64,000 nt of DNA from Actinocorallia sp. API 0066 (lineage in GTDB: Bacteria > Actinomycetota > Actinomycetes > Streptosporangiales > Streptosporangiaceae). Shown in pieces: positions 18,545 through 29,700 of this stretch. Numbering within the stretch: position 1 is the first letter of the stretch; every line of letters starts with the position of its first letter. A program made the translations under genes and the position numbers. Under the pieces are notes generated by a model. It ran no database searches. It worked only from the letters and a program-made list of their open reading frames with translations, and was not told the origin of the DNA. Location of the stretch: contig NZ_JAJLQY010000014.1 of assembly GCF_020991275.1 (NCBI RefSeq), forward strand, positions 62,001 through 126,000. The letters run 5' to 3'.

Positions 18545-18991
18545 TCACCGCCCCCGCGCCTCGTTGTCACCAGGGCTCAGATCCGGCACCTCGGTCACCG
18601 CCTTCACCCGAATGGGCGGCCCCCCAGGGCTGATCCGCACGGTGAGCGCCTTACCCGGATCAAGCCCCCGAGGCCACACGCAGAGCCCGCAGTCGGCGGG
18701 CATCGACCCCGACGGGCGGAACTCCAGCCGGAGCGCGCCCGTCCCGGCGGGTCCGACGTTCTCGACGGTGACCCGGCCGCGCACGACCGTCACCCGGACG
18801 TCGGTTCCGGCGGCGGGTTCCCGCACGACGGGCGGGGTGGGCCCGGTCAGGTCGCCGCCGCCGTCGGGCGCGCGTTCGGGCAGCGCCACGACGATCCCGC
18901 AGACGGCGGCGGCGGCCAGCGCGCCGAGCCCGAACGGCACGAGCGCGCCGAGCGGCGTCCTGGGCCGCTCCTCCTCCCCGTCGGTCACCAC
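18545..18991 (-). CDS. Hypothetical single-pass membrane protein
   Basis: Family not recognised. The 148-residue product has a short charged cytosolic start (VTDGEEERPRTP), one membrane helix near residues 14-36 and an outside part with a beta-rich fold: DVRVTVVRGRVTVENVGPAGTGALRLEF, then CGLCVWPRGLDPGKALTVRI. Two cysteines in a CGLC motif may form a disulphide. GTG at 18991 or 18988 is possible; AAGGGA lies upstream. It follows the MOP flippase gene on the same strand after a 21-bp gap, so both are probably co-transcribed. Confidence 0.65.
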   Translation of the reverse strand: MVTDGEEERPRTPLGALVPFGLGALAAAAVCGIVVALPERAPDGGGDLTGPTPPVVREPAAGTDVRVTVVRGRVTVENVGPAGTGALRLEFRPSGSMPADCGLCVWPRGLDPGKALTVRISPGGPPIRVKAVTEVPDLSPGDNEARGR

Positions 18992-19012
18992 ACGTCCCTT
19001 CGTAGCGCAATG

Positions 19013-20452
19013 TCACGAAGGTAGCGCGCTCCGCGTCCGCGCGGGGTGGTGACGAGCCAGGCGGCGCAGCGCGACCGCGAGCCAGAGTGTCGCCGCGAGG
19101 CACGAGAGCACGAGCGCCGTCTCCACCCGGACCAGCGGATCGCCGGGAACCAGGCAGACCAGGGCGAACACGGCGGCCGCGCCCGCCCAGCCGAGCGCGT
19201 TGGCCCGGTGCCCGCCGAGCGCGACGAGCCCGGCCTGGAAGACCTGCGCGACCATCGACAGCCCCGTCGCCACGGCCAGCACCACGAGGTGCCCGCGCCC
19301 GAGGTCGAACCCGGCCCCGAACAGCAGCCCCAGCGCGGCGGGCCCCGCGACCGCCGCCCCCGCGACACCGAGCGCCGCGACCCCGGCCGTCGCGGCGAGC
19401 ACCCCGCGCAGCCGTGCCGCGAACAGCCGCCCGTCCCCGACCGCCAGCGCCCCCGCCAGGCCGGGCAGCAGCACCGCCTGAACCCCCTGGAACAGGAACA
19501 AAGGCACCCTGACGACCACGAACGCGGCGAGGAACCGCCCGGCCGTCCCGTCCGCGCCGGTGAGCAGTTGCACCGCCACGGTCGGCGCGTGCGCGACGGC
19601 CTGCGCGGCGACCCCCGCGAGCAGCAGCCACCCGAGGTTCACCGACAGCTCCGACCAAGCGGCGGGCGGCCCCGGCGCGAAGGCCCCGCGCGCCCCCGGC
19701 AACGTCACCACGAGCGCCGCCAGCGGCGCCAACGCCAGCAGCCACAGATAAGGCCAAGCCGCCGCTACGCCCGCCGCGAGCAGCCCCCCGCACACAACGA
19801 TCCGCACCGCCCCCTCCACCCCGAGCTGCCGCGAATACCACTGGAACCGCCCGGCCCCGGCGAAGATCCCCCGCGTCACGTACCCGACCGCCATCACCCC
19901 CATCACCACCCCAAAAACCCCGATATGCACCCAGCTCCCACCGAACAACACATCCCCCAACACCACACCACCGAGCAGCCCCAGCAGCAGCACAACCCCG
20001 AGCACCGCCCCCGCCGCGACCGCCACCCTCGCCACCAACGGCCCCGTCCCGACCCCCCGAGCCCGCCGCCCCGCGAACGCCCGCCCCAACTCCTGCTCGA
20101 ACGGCAGAAACGCCCCGATCCCCATCGTGTACACCAACGTCCACAGCACCGAGAGCGCCCCGAACGCCTCCCCCTCCACCGCCCGCCCCGCCACCACCAG
20201 ATACACACTCGCCGAAACCCCGAGCAGCACCAACCCCCCGCCCATGGCCACCGTCCCCGCCCGAACCGTGGCCCCCGCCTCCGGCGTGAACCCGGCCTCG
20301 GCCGCGCCCAAAGCGGCGCTGCCGACCCCCACGCCGCGCGCGGCGCCCGACCCCGAAGGCGCCGCACCCGGCGTCGTCCCGAGCCGGGTGTCAGGCACGC
20401 CGTCGGGGCCCGGGCGCGCGGGCCGGGTGCCGGGCGGGTTCGGGGTCGTCAT
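19013..20452 (-). CDS. MOP-superfamily polysaccharide flippase-like membrane protein
   Basis: An integral membrane protein of 479 residues with roughly 12 hydrophobic helices after a Pro/Gly-rich cytosolic N-terminus of ~65 residues. Features such as GAFLPFEQELGRAFAGRRARG and GIFAGAGRFQWYSRQLGVEGAVRI resemble Wzx/oligosaccharide flippases of the MATE-like MOP superfamily, which move lipid-linked glycans across the membrane. There are no glycosyltransferase genes nearby, so its substrate cannot be inferred. The DNA is strongly GC- and Ala/Gly/Val-biased. It precedes the small membrane protein gene at 18545 on the same strand. Confidence 0.75.
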   Translation of the reverse strand: MTTPNPPGTRPARPGPDGVPDTRLGTTPGAAPSGSGAARGVGVGSAALGAAEAGFTPEAGATVRAGTVAMGGGLVLLGVSASVYLVVAGRAVEGEAFGALSVLWTLVYTMGIGAFLPFEQELGRAFAGRRARGVGTGPLVARVAVAAGAVLGVVLLLGLLGGVVLGDVLFGGSWVHIGVFGVVMGVMAVGYVTRGIFAGAGRFQWYSRQLGVEGAVRIVVCGGLLAAGVAAAWPYLWLLALAPLAALVVTLPGARGAFAPGPPAAWSELSVNLGWLLLAGVAAQAVAHAPTVAVQLLTGADGTAGRFLAAFVVVRVPLFLFQGVQAVLLPGLAGALAVGDGRLFAARLRGVLAATAGVAALGVAGAAVAGPAALGLLFGAGFDLGRGHLVVLAVATGLSMVAQVFQAGLVALGGHRANALGWAGAAAVFALVCLVPGDPLVRVETALVLSCLAATLWLAVALRRLARHHPARTRSALPS

Positions 20453-20540
20453 CGGTGGATGGTATGCGGCGGATGGGAGGGAAGGGGACTGTTACCTGTG
20501 GGTGATCAGTTGTCGGGTGGGGGTGGGTAGTGTCCGGGGG

Positions 20541-21734
20541 GTGAGGGCGACGATCTCGCGGGTGAAGGCGGCGGCGGAGCCCGACGTGTGGAAGGCGCGG
20601 CTGCGGCGGGCGCGGGCGGAGCGGCCGTGGGTCGATCACCTGGCGCGGACGTGGGAGTGCTACTCGGCGCGCGGCGGCGACGACATGGCGGCGGCCCTGG
20701 CGTTCTACTCGTTTCTCGCGTTCTTCCCGATGCTCGCCCTCGGGTACGCGCTGCTGGGGTACTCGCTGCACTTCAGCGCGACGTTCCAGTCCTGGCTGAT
20801 CACCTCGATCGACTCCTACCTGCCGGGCCTGGCCGACCGGCTCGACGTCCAGCGGATCGCGGGCGCAAGGGTCGGCGCGAGTGTCATCGCCCTCGTCGGC
20901 CTGACGTGGGCGGGCCTGGGCTGGGCCGGGAACCTGCGCAAGTCGATCCGGACGCTGTGGGGCCAGGACGAGCCGCAGCCACCAGGCAACTTCCTCGTCC
21001 TCAAGCTGCGCGATCTGGGCGTGTTGGCGTTCCTCGGTGTGATGCTGCTGCTGTCGGTCGCCGCGACGACCTTCGCCACCGCCCTGACGGGCGCCGCCCT
21101 CGACTTCACCGGGATCGGGGGCGTCTGGGCGAGCCTCACCCTGACGCCCGTGTCGATCGTCGTCGCGCTGGCCTGCAACACCGTGGTGTTCCTCGTCCTG
21201 TTCACCCGGCTGTCGGGCACCCGGGCGTCCTGGAAGCACGTGTTCAAGGGCGCGCTGCTGGCGTCGGTCTGCTTCGAGGTGCTCAAGACGTTCGCGGCCC
21301 TGCTCCTCGGGACGGTCACCAGCAACCCGATCTACGCCTCGTTCGCCGTCCTCGTGGGCGCGCTCGTCTGGATCAACGTCGTCGGCCGGATGACGTTCTT
21401 CGTCGTCGCGTGGACGTCCACCCGCAGGCCGGTGAGGCGCGCCGACCACCCGACCCGCGCCTCGCCCGACGCGGCCTTAGCGGGGCGCGTTCTCAGTGGT
21501 GGAAGCCCGGCTGGTGCGGGGCGTGCGTGCCGTCCGGCGGCATCCGCTTCACCGAGCGGGCGATGTCGTCGGCCAGCAGCGCGATCTCGTCGCGGCCGAC
21601 GCCGTGCCGCACCAGGACGCGCTGGATCACCGTGTCCTCCCGGTCGGGCGGCAGCGGGTAGGACGGCACCTGCCAGCCGCGCGTCCGCAACTGCTCGGTC
21701 AGGTCGTAGAGGGTCCAGCCGACGCCGTCCTTGA
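20541..21734 (+). CDS. YihY/UPF0761-family membrane protein, with an anomalous C-terminal extension
   Basis: A multi-helix inner-membrane protein once called RNase BN-like. The core starts with a basic segment, then GGDDMAAALAFYSFLAFFPMLALGYALLGY, typical of the family, and has about six hydrophobic segments ending at WINVVGRMTFFVVAWTST. GTG 20541 is the most likely start; GTG 20562 is an alternative and neither has a strong ribosome site. After about residue 310 the frame stays open for some 85 more codons of Arg/Ala/Ser-rich sequence, which is antisense to the gadB 3' end (21493-21734). The extension looks like shadow sequence, so a frameshift or sequencing error near 21435-21480 is possible: another frame has TAG at 21478-21480, twelve bases before gadB ends. 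Confidence 0.75.
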   Translation: MRATISRVKAAAEPDVWKARLRRARAERPWVDHLARTWECYSARGGDDMAAALAFYSFLAFFPMLALGYALLGYSLHFSATFQSWLITSIDSYLPGLADRLDVQRIAGARVGASVIALVGLTWAGLGWAGNLRKSIRTLWGQDEPQPPGNFLVLKLRDLGVLAFLGVMLLLSVAATTFATALTGAALDFTGIGGVWASLTLTPVSIVVALACNTVVFLVLFTRLSGTRASWKHVFKGALLASVCFEVLKTFAALLLGTVTSNPIYASFAVLVGALVWINVVGRMTFFVVAWTSTRRPVRRADHPTRASPDAALAGRVLSGGSPAGAGRACRPAASASPSGRCRRPAARSRRGRRRAAPGRAGSPCPPGRAAAGRTAPASRASATARSGRRGSSRRRP

Positions 21735-22860
21735 GCGTGTACGAGACCGCCGGGAGCGCCCCCTGGCCGTCGTAGAGGAGCCGGAACGGGCCCATCGCGG
21801 CGATCCGTTCGGCGAGGTACCGCGCGGTCTCCTCGTTGGCCCTGGCGATCTTCCGGTACCCCTCCTTGCCGAGCCGGACCAGCTCGTAGTACTGCGCGAC
21901 GATCGCGCCGCCCGGACGGGAGAAGTTCAGCGCGAACGTGGGCATGTCGCCGCCGAGGTAGTTCACCTTGAAGATCAGTTCCTCCGGCAGCATCTCGGCC
22001 GAGGCCCAGACGGCCCAGCCGCAGCCGAGCGGCGCCATCCCGTACTTGTGGCCGGAGCTGTTGATCGACGCGACCCGGTTGACCCGGAAGTCCCACACGA
22101 GGTTCGGCTGGAGGAACGGGGCGACGAACCCGCCGCTGGCCGCGTCCACGTGGATCGGCACGTCGAGGCCGGTCTGCGCCTGGATCCGGTCGAGTTCGGC
22201 GGCGATCTCCGCGACGGGCTCGTAGTCGCACGTGTAGGTGACGCCGAGGATCGCGACGACGCCGATCGTGTTCTCGTCCACGTAGTCCTTGAGCTGGTGC
22301 GGGCGCAGACCCGTCGCGCCGGGCTCCAGCGGCACCTGGCGCAACTCCACGTCGAAGTACCTGCAGAACTTCTCCCAGCAGACCTGGACGGGCCCCGCCA
22401 CGAGGTTCGGCCTGTCGGCGGCCTTGCCCTCCTGCTGCATCCGCTTGCGCCACCGCCACTTGAGGGCGAGCCCGCCCAGCATCGCCGCCTCGCTCGACCC
22501 GGTGGTGGAGCAGCCGATCGTGTCGTCGGCGGAGCAGTTCCACAGTTCGGCCAGCATCTGGACGCAGCGCGACTCGATGTCGGCGGTCTGCGGGTACTCG
22601 TCCTTGTCGATCAGGTTCTTGTCGAGGCACCGCGCCATGAGCTTGCGCGCCTCCTCGCTGTTCCACGTGGTGCAGAACGTGGCGAGGTTCTGCGCGGAGT
22701 TCCCGTCGAGGAGCAGTTCGGTGGTGATCGCCTCGTAGGCCGCCCGCGCGTCGCTCTCGGCGTCCGGCATCCGCCGCTTCGGCAACACCTGCTCCGCCAA
22801 CGGCGTGCTGAACACGTCGTCCAACGGATCGGTCTTCACCCTCACCCGATGCAGTCCCAT
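21493..22860 (-). CDS. gadB: Glutamate decarboxylase
   Basis: PLP-dependent decarboxylation of glutamate to GABA, used in acid tolerance or GABA metabolism. The 455-residue product has the group II decarboxylase core: NLATFCTTWNSEEARKLM, GCSTTGSSEAAMLGGLA, HVDAASGGFVAPF with the cofactor Asp, and the Schiff-base lysine in INSSGHKYG (Lys272). The C-terminal part (DREDTVIQRVLVRHGVGRDE, ending PPDGTHAPHQPGFHH) matches long Gad proteins with a His-containing tail. ATG at 22860 gives the expected length. No antiporter gene adjoins it. The 3' end overlaps the open frame of the convergent YihY gene. Confidence 0.95.
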   Translation of the reverse strand: MGLHRVRVKTDPLDDVFSTPLAEQVLPKRRMPDAESDARAAYEAITTELLLDGNSAQNLATFCTTWNSEEARKLMARCLDKNLIDKDEYPQTADIESRCVQMLAELWNCSADDTIGCSTTGSSEAAMLGGLALKWRWRKRMQQEGKAADRPNLVAGPVQVCWEKFCRYFDVELRQVPLEPGATGLRPHQLKDYVDENTIGVVAILGVTYTCDYEPVAEIAAELDRIQAQTGLDVPIHVDAASGGFVAPFLQPNLVWDFRVNRVASINSSGHKYGMAPLGCGWAVWASAEMLPEELIFKVNYLGGDMPTFALNFSRPGGAIVAQYYELVRLGKEGYRKIARANEETARYLAERIAAMGPFRLLYDGQGALPAVSYTLKDGVGWTLYDLTEQLRTRGWQVPSYPLPPDREDTVIQRVLVRHGVGRDEIALLADDIARSVKRMPPDGTHAPHQPGFHH

Positions 22861-22931
22861 ACCGCCCGCATACCCCGCCCCGAACCCCGCCCCCCACCCG
22901 TTGACCAGGACTTTGCGCCCCCGGCGCGCGG

Positions 22932-24011
22932 TCAGGAGAGGCGGTGGGCGCCGGGGGCGGCGGTGGCTTCCAGGTAGGTGGGGGGGTGCCAGCCGGTGGT
23001 GGTGAAGCGGGCGGTGACGGCCTCGCGGACGGCCGGGAGGGCGTCGCGGTGGGCGAGCACGATGACGGACCCGCCGAAGCCGCCGCCGACCATGCGGCCG
23101 CCGCGCGCGCCCGCGTTCGCGGCGACGGCCACGGCGGCGTCGGCCTCGGGCCAGGACACCTGGTAGTCGTCGCGCAGCGACAGGTGGCTCGCGGTCAGCA
23201 GCGCGCCGACCTCGGCGACCGCCCCGGCCCGCAGCAGCCCGACCGTCGCCTCGACCCTGTGGTTCTCGGTGACGACGTGTTTGACGCGCCGCCGCAGCAC
23301 CGGGTCCTTCAGCCGGGTGAGCGCCTCGGCGAGGTTCCTGACGTCCCGCAGCGACGGCACCCCGAGCTTCCGGGCCGCCTCCTCGCAGGACGCGCGCCGC
23401 GCCGCGTACTGCCCGTCGCCCAGCGAGTGCCGGGCATGCGTGTCGATGACCAGAACGCGGTAATCGCCCAGCTCAAGGGGGATCTGCGAGGAGAGCCCGG
23501 ACCGCACGTCGAGGAGCAGCGCGTGCCCCTCCTCGCACAGCAGCGAAGCCGACTGATCCAGGACGCCCGTAGGCACCCCCGCGTAAGCGTTCTCCGCCCG
23601 CTGCGCGACGGGCACCAGCTCCTTAGCCGTCAGCCCGAGCCCGTAAAGATCATTCAGCGCGACCGCCGTGGCGCACTCCAACGCCGCCGAAGACGAAAGC
23701 CCAGAACCGGCGGGCAGATCGGAGGTGAACCGCAGCGTCGCCCCGCCGACCGGGTGCCCGGCCTCCAGCAGCGCGCCCGCCACCCCGGCGACGTAAGCCG
23801 CCCAGCCCGTCACCGCGCCCGGCACGAGCCCGGCCAGCGGGACGCGCGCGTGCCGCCCGCCGGACTCCAGGTCGAGCACACCGTCGGCACGCCGGGCCGC
23901 CGCGACGGTGATCCCCTGCGGCAGCGCGAACGGCAGCACAAGCCCGTCGTTGTAGTCGGTGTGCTCGCCGATCAGGTTGACCCGGCCGGGCGCGTGCCAC
24001 ACCCCGCTCAT
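22932..24011 (-). CDS. galK: Galactokinase
   Basis: Phosphorylates galactose to galactose-1-phosphate in the Leloir pathway. GHMP kinase motifs are [14 protein letters not shown] near the N-terminus, [13 protein letters not shown] for ATP binding and [13 protein letters not shown] at the C-terminus. The ATG at 24011 overlaps the galE stop as ATGA, which fixes the start and couples translation. The N-terminus is about 20 residues shorter than in E. coli GalK, so the product (359 residues) is compact but keeps all three motifs. No galT is seen in the window; galE lies directly upstream. Confidence 0.95.
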   Translation of the reverse strand: MSGVWHAPGRVNLIGEHTDYNDGLVLPFALPQGITVAAARRADGVLDLESGGRHARVPLAGLVPGAVTGWAAYVAGVAGALLEAGHPVGGATLRFTSDLPAGSGLSSSAALECATAVALNDLYGLGLTAKELVPVAQRAENAYAGVPTGVLDQSASLLCEEGHALLLDVRSGLSSQIPLELGDYRVLVIDTHARHSLGDGQYAARRASCEEAARKLGVPSLRDVRNLAEALTRLKDPVLRRRVKHVVTENHRVEATVGLLRAGAVAEVGALLTASHLSLRDDYQVSWPEADAAVAVAANAGARGGRMVGGGFGGSVIVLAHRDALPAVREAVTARFTTTGWHPPTYLEATAAPGAHRLS

Positions 24012-24955
24012 CGGACGAACTCCCAGGCGTCGGCGACCATCGCCCGCAGGTCGCGTACCGGCTTCCACCCCAGCTCGGCCCTGATCTTCTCCGACGAGGC
24101 GACGAGGACCGCCGGGTCGCCGGGACGGCGCGGCCCGACGACGGCCGGGATCGGATGGCCCGTCACCGCGCGGCACACGTCGATCACCTCCTGGACGGAG
24201 TAGCCGCTCCCGCTGCCCAGGTTGTAGATCCGGTGTGTGCCGGGCGCGGCGGCGTCCAGCGCGAGCAGGTGCGCCACCCCGAGGTCGACCACGTGGATGT
24301 AGTCGCGGACGCAGGTGCCGTCGGGCGTCGGGTAGTCGTCGCCGAACACGTCGACGTGCGGCACCGCCCCGGACGGCACCTCCAGCACGTTCGGGATCAG
24401 GTGCGTCTCGGGCTCGTGCCGCTCCCCGTACCGCCCGTACGCCCCCGCGACGTTGAAGTACCGCAGCGAGACCGCGCCGAACCCGTACAGCCGCGCGAAC
24501 TCGGTGAGCACCCCGTCGATCGCGAGTTTGGTCTGGCCGTAGGGGTTGGTGGGCCGGGCCGGCGCGTCCTCCCGGATCGGGACGGACTCGGGCTCGCCGT
24601 ACGTCGCCGCCGTCGAGGAGAAGACGATCCTGGACACGCCGTGCACCCGCATCGCGTCGAACAGCGCGAGCGACTCACCGAGGTTGCGGTCCCAGTACAT
24701 CGCGGGCTCCCGCACCGACTCGCCGACCTGCGACTTCGCGGCGAAGTGCAGCACCGCGCCGAACCCGCCCTCGCCCAGCACGGACGCGGCGGCCGAACGC
24801 AGCGTGCCCCGGACGAACCGGGCGCCGTCCGGCACCGCGTCGGCGTGCCCGACCGACAGGTCGTCGAGCACCACCACCTCGTGTCCCGCCTCGACCAGCA
24901 GTGCGGCGACGACACTCCCGATGTATCCGGCACCACCCGTGACCAGCAGCTTCAC
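24008..24955 (-). CDS. galE: UDP-glucose 4-epimerase
   Basis: NAD-dependent interconversion of UDP-galactose and UDP-glucose, in galactose use and cell-envelope precursor supply. The extended SDR layout is clear: [13 protein letters not shown] at the N-terminus, DDLSVGH after strand two, [11 protein letters not shown] with the catalytic Ser/Thr, and [11 protein letters not shown] holding YxxxK. The 315-residue form starts at GTG 24955, with AAGGG about 9 bases upstream; the extra upstream residues read as non-coding. It is the promoter-proximal gene of galE-galK and is divergent from trpS. Confidence 0.95.
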   Translation of the reverse strand: MKLLVTGGAGYIGSVVAALLVEAGHEVVVLDDLSVGHADAVPDGARFVRGTLRSAAASVLGEGGFGAVLHFAAKSQVGESVREPAMYWDRNLGESLALFDAMRVHGVSRIVFSSTAATYGEPESVPIREDAPARPTNPYGQTKLAIDGVLTEFARLYGFGAVSLRYFNVAGAYGRYGERHEPETHLIPNVLEVPSGAVPHVDVFGDDYPTPDGTCVRDYIHVVDLGVAHLLALDAAAPGTHRIYNLGSGSGYSVQEVIDVCRAVTGHPIPAVVGPRRPGDPAVLVASSEKIRAELGWKPVRDLRAMVADAWEFVR

Positions 24956-25159
24956 CGTTGAGAACCCTTCATCGCCGCGAGCGGGCGCAGTAGATTGGCT
25001 GTGCAGAAGCCTAGCCACACCCGGCCCCGCTCCCGCACCGCGTCAACACCGTCCGTACCGCGACCGCACCGGGCGGCGTCGTTTACCGCGCACGTCACCG
25101 GGAGATCACGCAGTCTGGGAGAATCGGAGCGGCAGGGATACGGCGGAGGAAGAAGAGAG

Positions 25160-26194
25160 ATGACCATGAACACGCGCCCGCGGGTCCTGTCCGGGATCCA
25201 GCCGACCGCCGAGTCCTTCCACCTCGGCAACTTCCTCGGCGCGGTGCGGCAGTGGATCCCGCTCCAGGACACCCACGAGGCGTTCTACTTCCTCGCGGAC
25301 CTGCACGCGATCACCGTCGAGTACGACCCGGAGGTGCTGCGGCGGCGCACCCGCGCGTCCGCGGCGCAGTTGTTCGCGATCGGCCTCGACCCCGAGCGCT
25401 CCACGGTGTTCGCGCAGAGCCAGGTTTTTGAGCACGCCGAACTCCAGTGGATCCTGAGCTGCCTGACGGGCTTCGGCGAGGCGTCCCGGATGACCCAGTT
25501 CAAGGACAAGTCGGCCAAGCAGGGCACCGCGGCGGCGAGCGTCGGGCTGTTCACCTACCCGATCCTGCAGGCCGCCGACATCCTGCTGTACACGCCGCAC
25601 ATCGGCGAGAAGGACTTCCAGGTCCCCGTCGGCGAGGACCAGCGCCAGCACCTGGAGCTGACCAGGACGCTCGCGGGCCGGTTCAACCACCGGTTCGGCC
25701 CCGTGTTCGTCGAGCCGAACGCCTACATCCTCAAGGCCACCGCGAAGATCCTCGATCTGCAGGAGCCGACGAAGAAGATGTCCAAGTCGTCGTCCTCGCC
25801 GCAGGGCATCATCAACGTGCTGGACGAGCCGAACGTGCTGCGCAAGAAGATCATGCGCGCGGTCACCGACACCGGCGCGGAGATCAAGTACGACCCGGAC
25901 GGCAAGCCCGGCGTGTCCAACCTGCTGACGATCATGTCGGCGCTCACCGGCACGCCGATCATCGAGCTGGAGTCGCACTTCCAGGGCCAGGGCTACGGCC
26001 AGCTCAAGAAGGAACTCGCCGAGACGGCGCTCGGCTACTTCGGCCCGATCCGCGAGCGGACCCTGGAGCTGCTCGCCGACCCGGCCGAGCTGGACCGGAT
26101 CCTGGAGAAGGGCGCCGACCGCGCCGCCGAGGTCGCGGCCGGCACGATGGGCACCGTGCGCGACCGTGTGGGGCTGCTCAGGCGTGGAGCCTGA
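25160..26194 (+). CDS. trpS: Tryptophanyl-tRNA synthetase
   Basis: Charges tRNA-Trp. This class I synthetase of 344 residues has [17 protein letters not shown] with the HxGN signature, [22 protein letters not shown] and [14 protein letters not shown], and the KMSKSS loop ([12 protein letters not shown]). ATG 25160 has GGAGGA 9 bases upstream; an in-frame ATG at 25166 is possible. The 2H phosphoesterase gene starts inside its 3' end, suggesting co-translation. Many actinomycetes carry a second trpS linked to indolmycin resistance; nothing here distinguishes the two forms. Confidence 0.95.
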   Translation: MTMNTRPRVLSGIQPTAESFHLGNFLGAVRQWIPLQDTHEAFYFLADLHAITVEYDPEVLRRRTRASAAQLFAIGLDPERSTVFAQSQVFEHAELQWILSCLTGFGEASRMTQFKDKSAKQGTAAASVGLFTYPILQAADILLYTPHIGEKDFQVPVGEDQRQHLELTRTLAGRFNHRFGPVFVEPNAYILKATAKILDLQEPTKKMSKSSSSPQGIINVLDEPNVLRKKIMRAVTDTGAEIKYDPDGKPGVSNLLTIMSALTGTPIIELESHFQGQGYGQLKKELAETALGYFGPIRERTLELLADPAELDRILEKGADRAAEVAAGTMGTVRDRVGLLRRGA

Positions 26195-26729
26195 GACCGT
26201 CATCGGGGTCTCGATCGAGGTCCCCGAACCCTACGCCGCCGTGTTGCGCGGGGCGAGAGAGTCCTTCGGGGACCCGCTCGCCCTGCGGGTGCCGCCGCAC
26301 ATCACCCTGGTGCCGCCGACCCCGGTGGCGCCCGCCGAACTGCCCGCGATCATCGACCACCTGGCCCGCGCCGCGACCATGGTCGACCCGTTCCGGGTGC
26401 GGCTGCGCGGCACCGGCACCTTCCGGCCGGTGACGCCCGTGGTGTTCCTCCAGGTCGCCGAAGGCATCGGGCCCTGCTCCCTGCTGGAGGAGAAGGTACG
26501 GCGCGCCCCGCTGGAACGTGAGCTGTTCTTCCCCTACCACCCGCACGTGACGGTCGCGCACAACCTCGACGACGCGGCGCTCGACCACGCGTTCAAGGAA
26601 CTCGCCGACTTCCACGCGGTGTTCGAGTGCGCCGACTTCACACTGTCCGCGCACGGCCCCGACGAGGTGTGGCACACCGTCCGGGACTTCCCGCTCGGGC
26701 CGCGCGTCACTGCTCCACCAGCGCGCTAG
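26184..26729 (+). CDS. 2H phosphoesterase / 2'-5' RNA ligase-like protein
   Basis: Member of the 2H superfamily, which acts on 2',3'-cyclic phosphates or related bonds. The two signature motifs are PHITLVPP (His39-Thr41) and PHVTVAHN (His121-Thr123) in a 181-residue protein. GTG 26184 is preferred because it gives the short N-terminus usual for the family; it overlaps trpS by 11 bases, so the pair is translationally coupled. The 3' end overlaps the dnaE 3' end by 23 bases on the other strand. Physiological substrate is unknown for bacterial members. Confidence 0.85.
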   Translation: MEPETVIGVSIEVPEPYAAVLRGARESFGDPLALRVPPHITLVPPTPVAPAELPAIIDHLARAATMVDPFRVRLRGTGTFRPVTPVVFLQVAEGIGPCSLLEEKVRRAPLERELFFPYHPHVTVAHNLDDAALDHAFKELADFHAVFECADFTLSAHGPDEVWHTVRDFPLGPRVTAPPAR

Positions 26730-29700
26730 GCCCGAGCAGCACCTTGAGGTCGCCCGCGAACGCGCCGTACTCCAGCGTCACCTCGTAGTCCGGCAGGTTG
26801 ATCATGAGGACCCTGCGGTTGAGCATCTCCAGCCGCAGATGGACCGGGGTGTCACCGGGGTGCGCCTTGAGGATGCGCTTGAGCTCCTCGACGAGGTCGC
26901 GGTTGACCCGCTCCTCTCTCAGCGAGATCACGAGCGGCGACTTGCCGTCCGCGCGGACGGCCGACACGTCGAGGAACTCGATGCCGGTCGCGGTGAACGA
27001 GACCGTCGCGTCCTCGCCGGTGTCGCGGGTCTTGATCCGGCCCGTCACCGAGACCACGAGGTCGGGCGCGAGGTTCGGCCCGTACAGCTGGTACGTCTGC
27101 GGGAAGCACGGCACCTCGATGGACGCGTCGTGGTCCTCGATCTTGAGGATCGCCCAGACGTTGCCCTGTTTTGTCACCTTCTTGTCGACGCCGGAGATGA
27201 TCCCGGCGATCCGGAACTCGCCGCGCTGGTCGACCTGGCCGTCCAGGATGTGCGCGATCGTGTAGTCCCGGTTGCGCTCCAGGATGCGTTCCGCCCCGTT
27301 GAGCGGGTGGTCGGAGACGTAGAGGCCGAGCATCTCCCGTTCGAAGGCCAGCTTGGTCTTCTTGTCCCACTCGACGTCCGGCACGGTGACGGTGAAGGCG
27401 TCGGCGGACCCGTCGTCGGCGTCCTCGAACGCGCCGAACAGGGAGTCCTGCCCCATCGCCTCCTTCTTCTTGACGTCGATGACGGAGTCGATCGCGGTGT
27501 CGTGCACCTGGATCAGGCCGAACCGGGGGTGGCCGAGGTCGTCGAACGACCCGGCCTTGATCAGCGACTCGATCGTCCTCTTGTTGCAGACGCTCTGCGG
27601 GACCTTCTTCAGGAAGTCGTTGAAATCAGAGAACTTGCCCTGTTCGGCGCGCGCGTTGATGATCCCGTTGATCGCGTTCTCACCGACGTTCTGCACCGCG
27701 CCCAGGCCGAACCTGACGTCCTCGCCCACGGCCGCGAACCTGAGCAGCGACTCATTGACGTCCGGAGGCAGCACCTTCACCTTCATCCGGCGGCACTCGG
27801 CCAGATAGACGGCCATCCTGTCCTTGTTCGTGCCGACGGACGTGAGCAGCGCCGCCATGTACTCGGCCGGGAAGTTCGCCTTCAGGTACGCCGTCCAGTA
27901 GGAGACGAGCCCGTACCCGGCGGTGTGCGACTTGTTGAACCCGTAGGAGGAGAACGGCTCAAGCACGTCCCAGACGGCCTGCGCGGCCTCCTTGGAGTAG
28001 CCCTTCTCCATCATGCCGGAGGAGAAGGTGGCCCACTGCTTGTCCATCTCCTCCTTCTTCTTCTTGCCCATCGCGCGCCGCAGGATGTCCGCGCCGCCCA
28101 GCGTGTACCCGGCGAGCTGCTGCGCGATCGCCATGACCTGCTCCTGGTAGACGACCAGGTGGTACGTCGTCCCGAGGATCGGCTCCAGCGCGTCCTTCAG
28201 CTCCGGGTGGATCGGCGTGATCTCCTGCTGCCCCGCCTTGCGCAACGCGTAGTTGACGTGCGCGTTCGCGCCCATCGGGCCCGGACGGCCCAGCGCCAGC
28301 ACCGACGAGATGTCCTCGAACCGGGCGGGCGCGATCAGCTTCGTCAGGTCCCGCATCATCGACGAGTCGAGCTGGAACACGCCCAGCGTCTCGCCGCGCG
28401 ACAGCAGCTCGTACGCCTTGGTGTCGTCCAGCGGCAGGCCCAGCATGTCGATGTCGACACCGCGGTTCTTCTTGACGTTCTCGACCGCGTCGCCCAGCAC
28501 CGTCAGGTTCCGCAGGCCCAGGAAGTCCATCTTGAGCGCGCCCATCGACTCGCTCGACGGGCCGTCGAACCCGGTGATGCGGGCGCCGTCGTCGGGCCGC
28601 TGGATGATCGGCATGACGTCGATGAGCGGCTGCGACGAGATGATCACCCCGGCCGCGTGCACGCCCGTCGTCCTGGTCAGGCCCTCAAGGCCGAGCGCGG
28701 TGTCCACCACGCGCTTGACGTCGGGGTCCTCCTCGTACAGGGTGCGCAGCTCCGACGCCTCGGCGTACCTGCCGTGCTTGGGGTCGAAGACGCCGTCGAG
28801 CGGGATCTCCTTGCCCATCACCGCGGGCGGGAACGCCTTCGTGATCTTCTCGCCGACGGCGAAGGGGTAGCCGAGCACACGGGCGGCGTCCTTCACGGCC
28901 TGCTTGGACTTGATCGTCATGAACGTCGCGATGAGGGCGACGTTCTCCTCGCCGTACTTCTCCGTGACGTACCGGATCATGTCGCCGCGCCGACGCTCGT
29001 CGAAGTCCAGGTCGACGTCGGGGGGCGAGATGCGCTCGGGGTTCAGGAACCGCTCGAACAGCAGCGAGTGCTCGATCGGGTCCAGCTCGGTGATCCGCGT
29101 CACGTAGGCGACCATCGAACCCGTCGCCGAACCACGCCCCGGACCCACCCAGATGCCGTTCTCCCGGGCGTACCGGCAGATGTCGGCGACCACGAGGAAG
29201 TAGCCGGGGAACCCCATGTTCTCGATGACGGCGAGCTCGTACTCGATCCGCTCGGTGATGTGCGCCGGGACCGGCGCGCCGTACCGCTCGGCCGCGCCCC
29301 GATGCGACTCCTTGCGCAGCCAGCTCATCTCGGTCTCCCCCTCGGGGACCGGGAACTTCGCGTACAGGTCGCGGTGGTCGAACACCTCGTCATAGGACTC
29401 GACACGATCGGCCACCAGCAGCGTGTTCTTACAGCCCTCAAGCCACAGGTCGGACGTCGGGTTCAACGAGCGCATCTCGTCAGCCGACCGCACGTAGTAC
29501 CCGGCCCCGGAGAACCGGAAACGGTCCGGGCTGCTGATCTGCGAGTTCGTGCCGACGCACAGCAGCGCGTCATGCGCCGTCGCCTGATCCTCGGTGACGT
29601 AGTGCGAGTCGTTCGTCACCAGCGGCCGGATCCCCAACTCCTTGCCGATCCTGAGCAGATCCTCCCGAACCCCCATCTCAATGGGGATACCGCCATGGTC

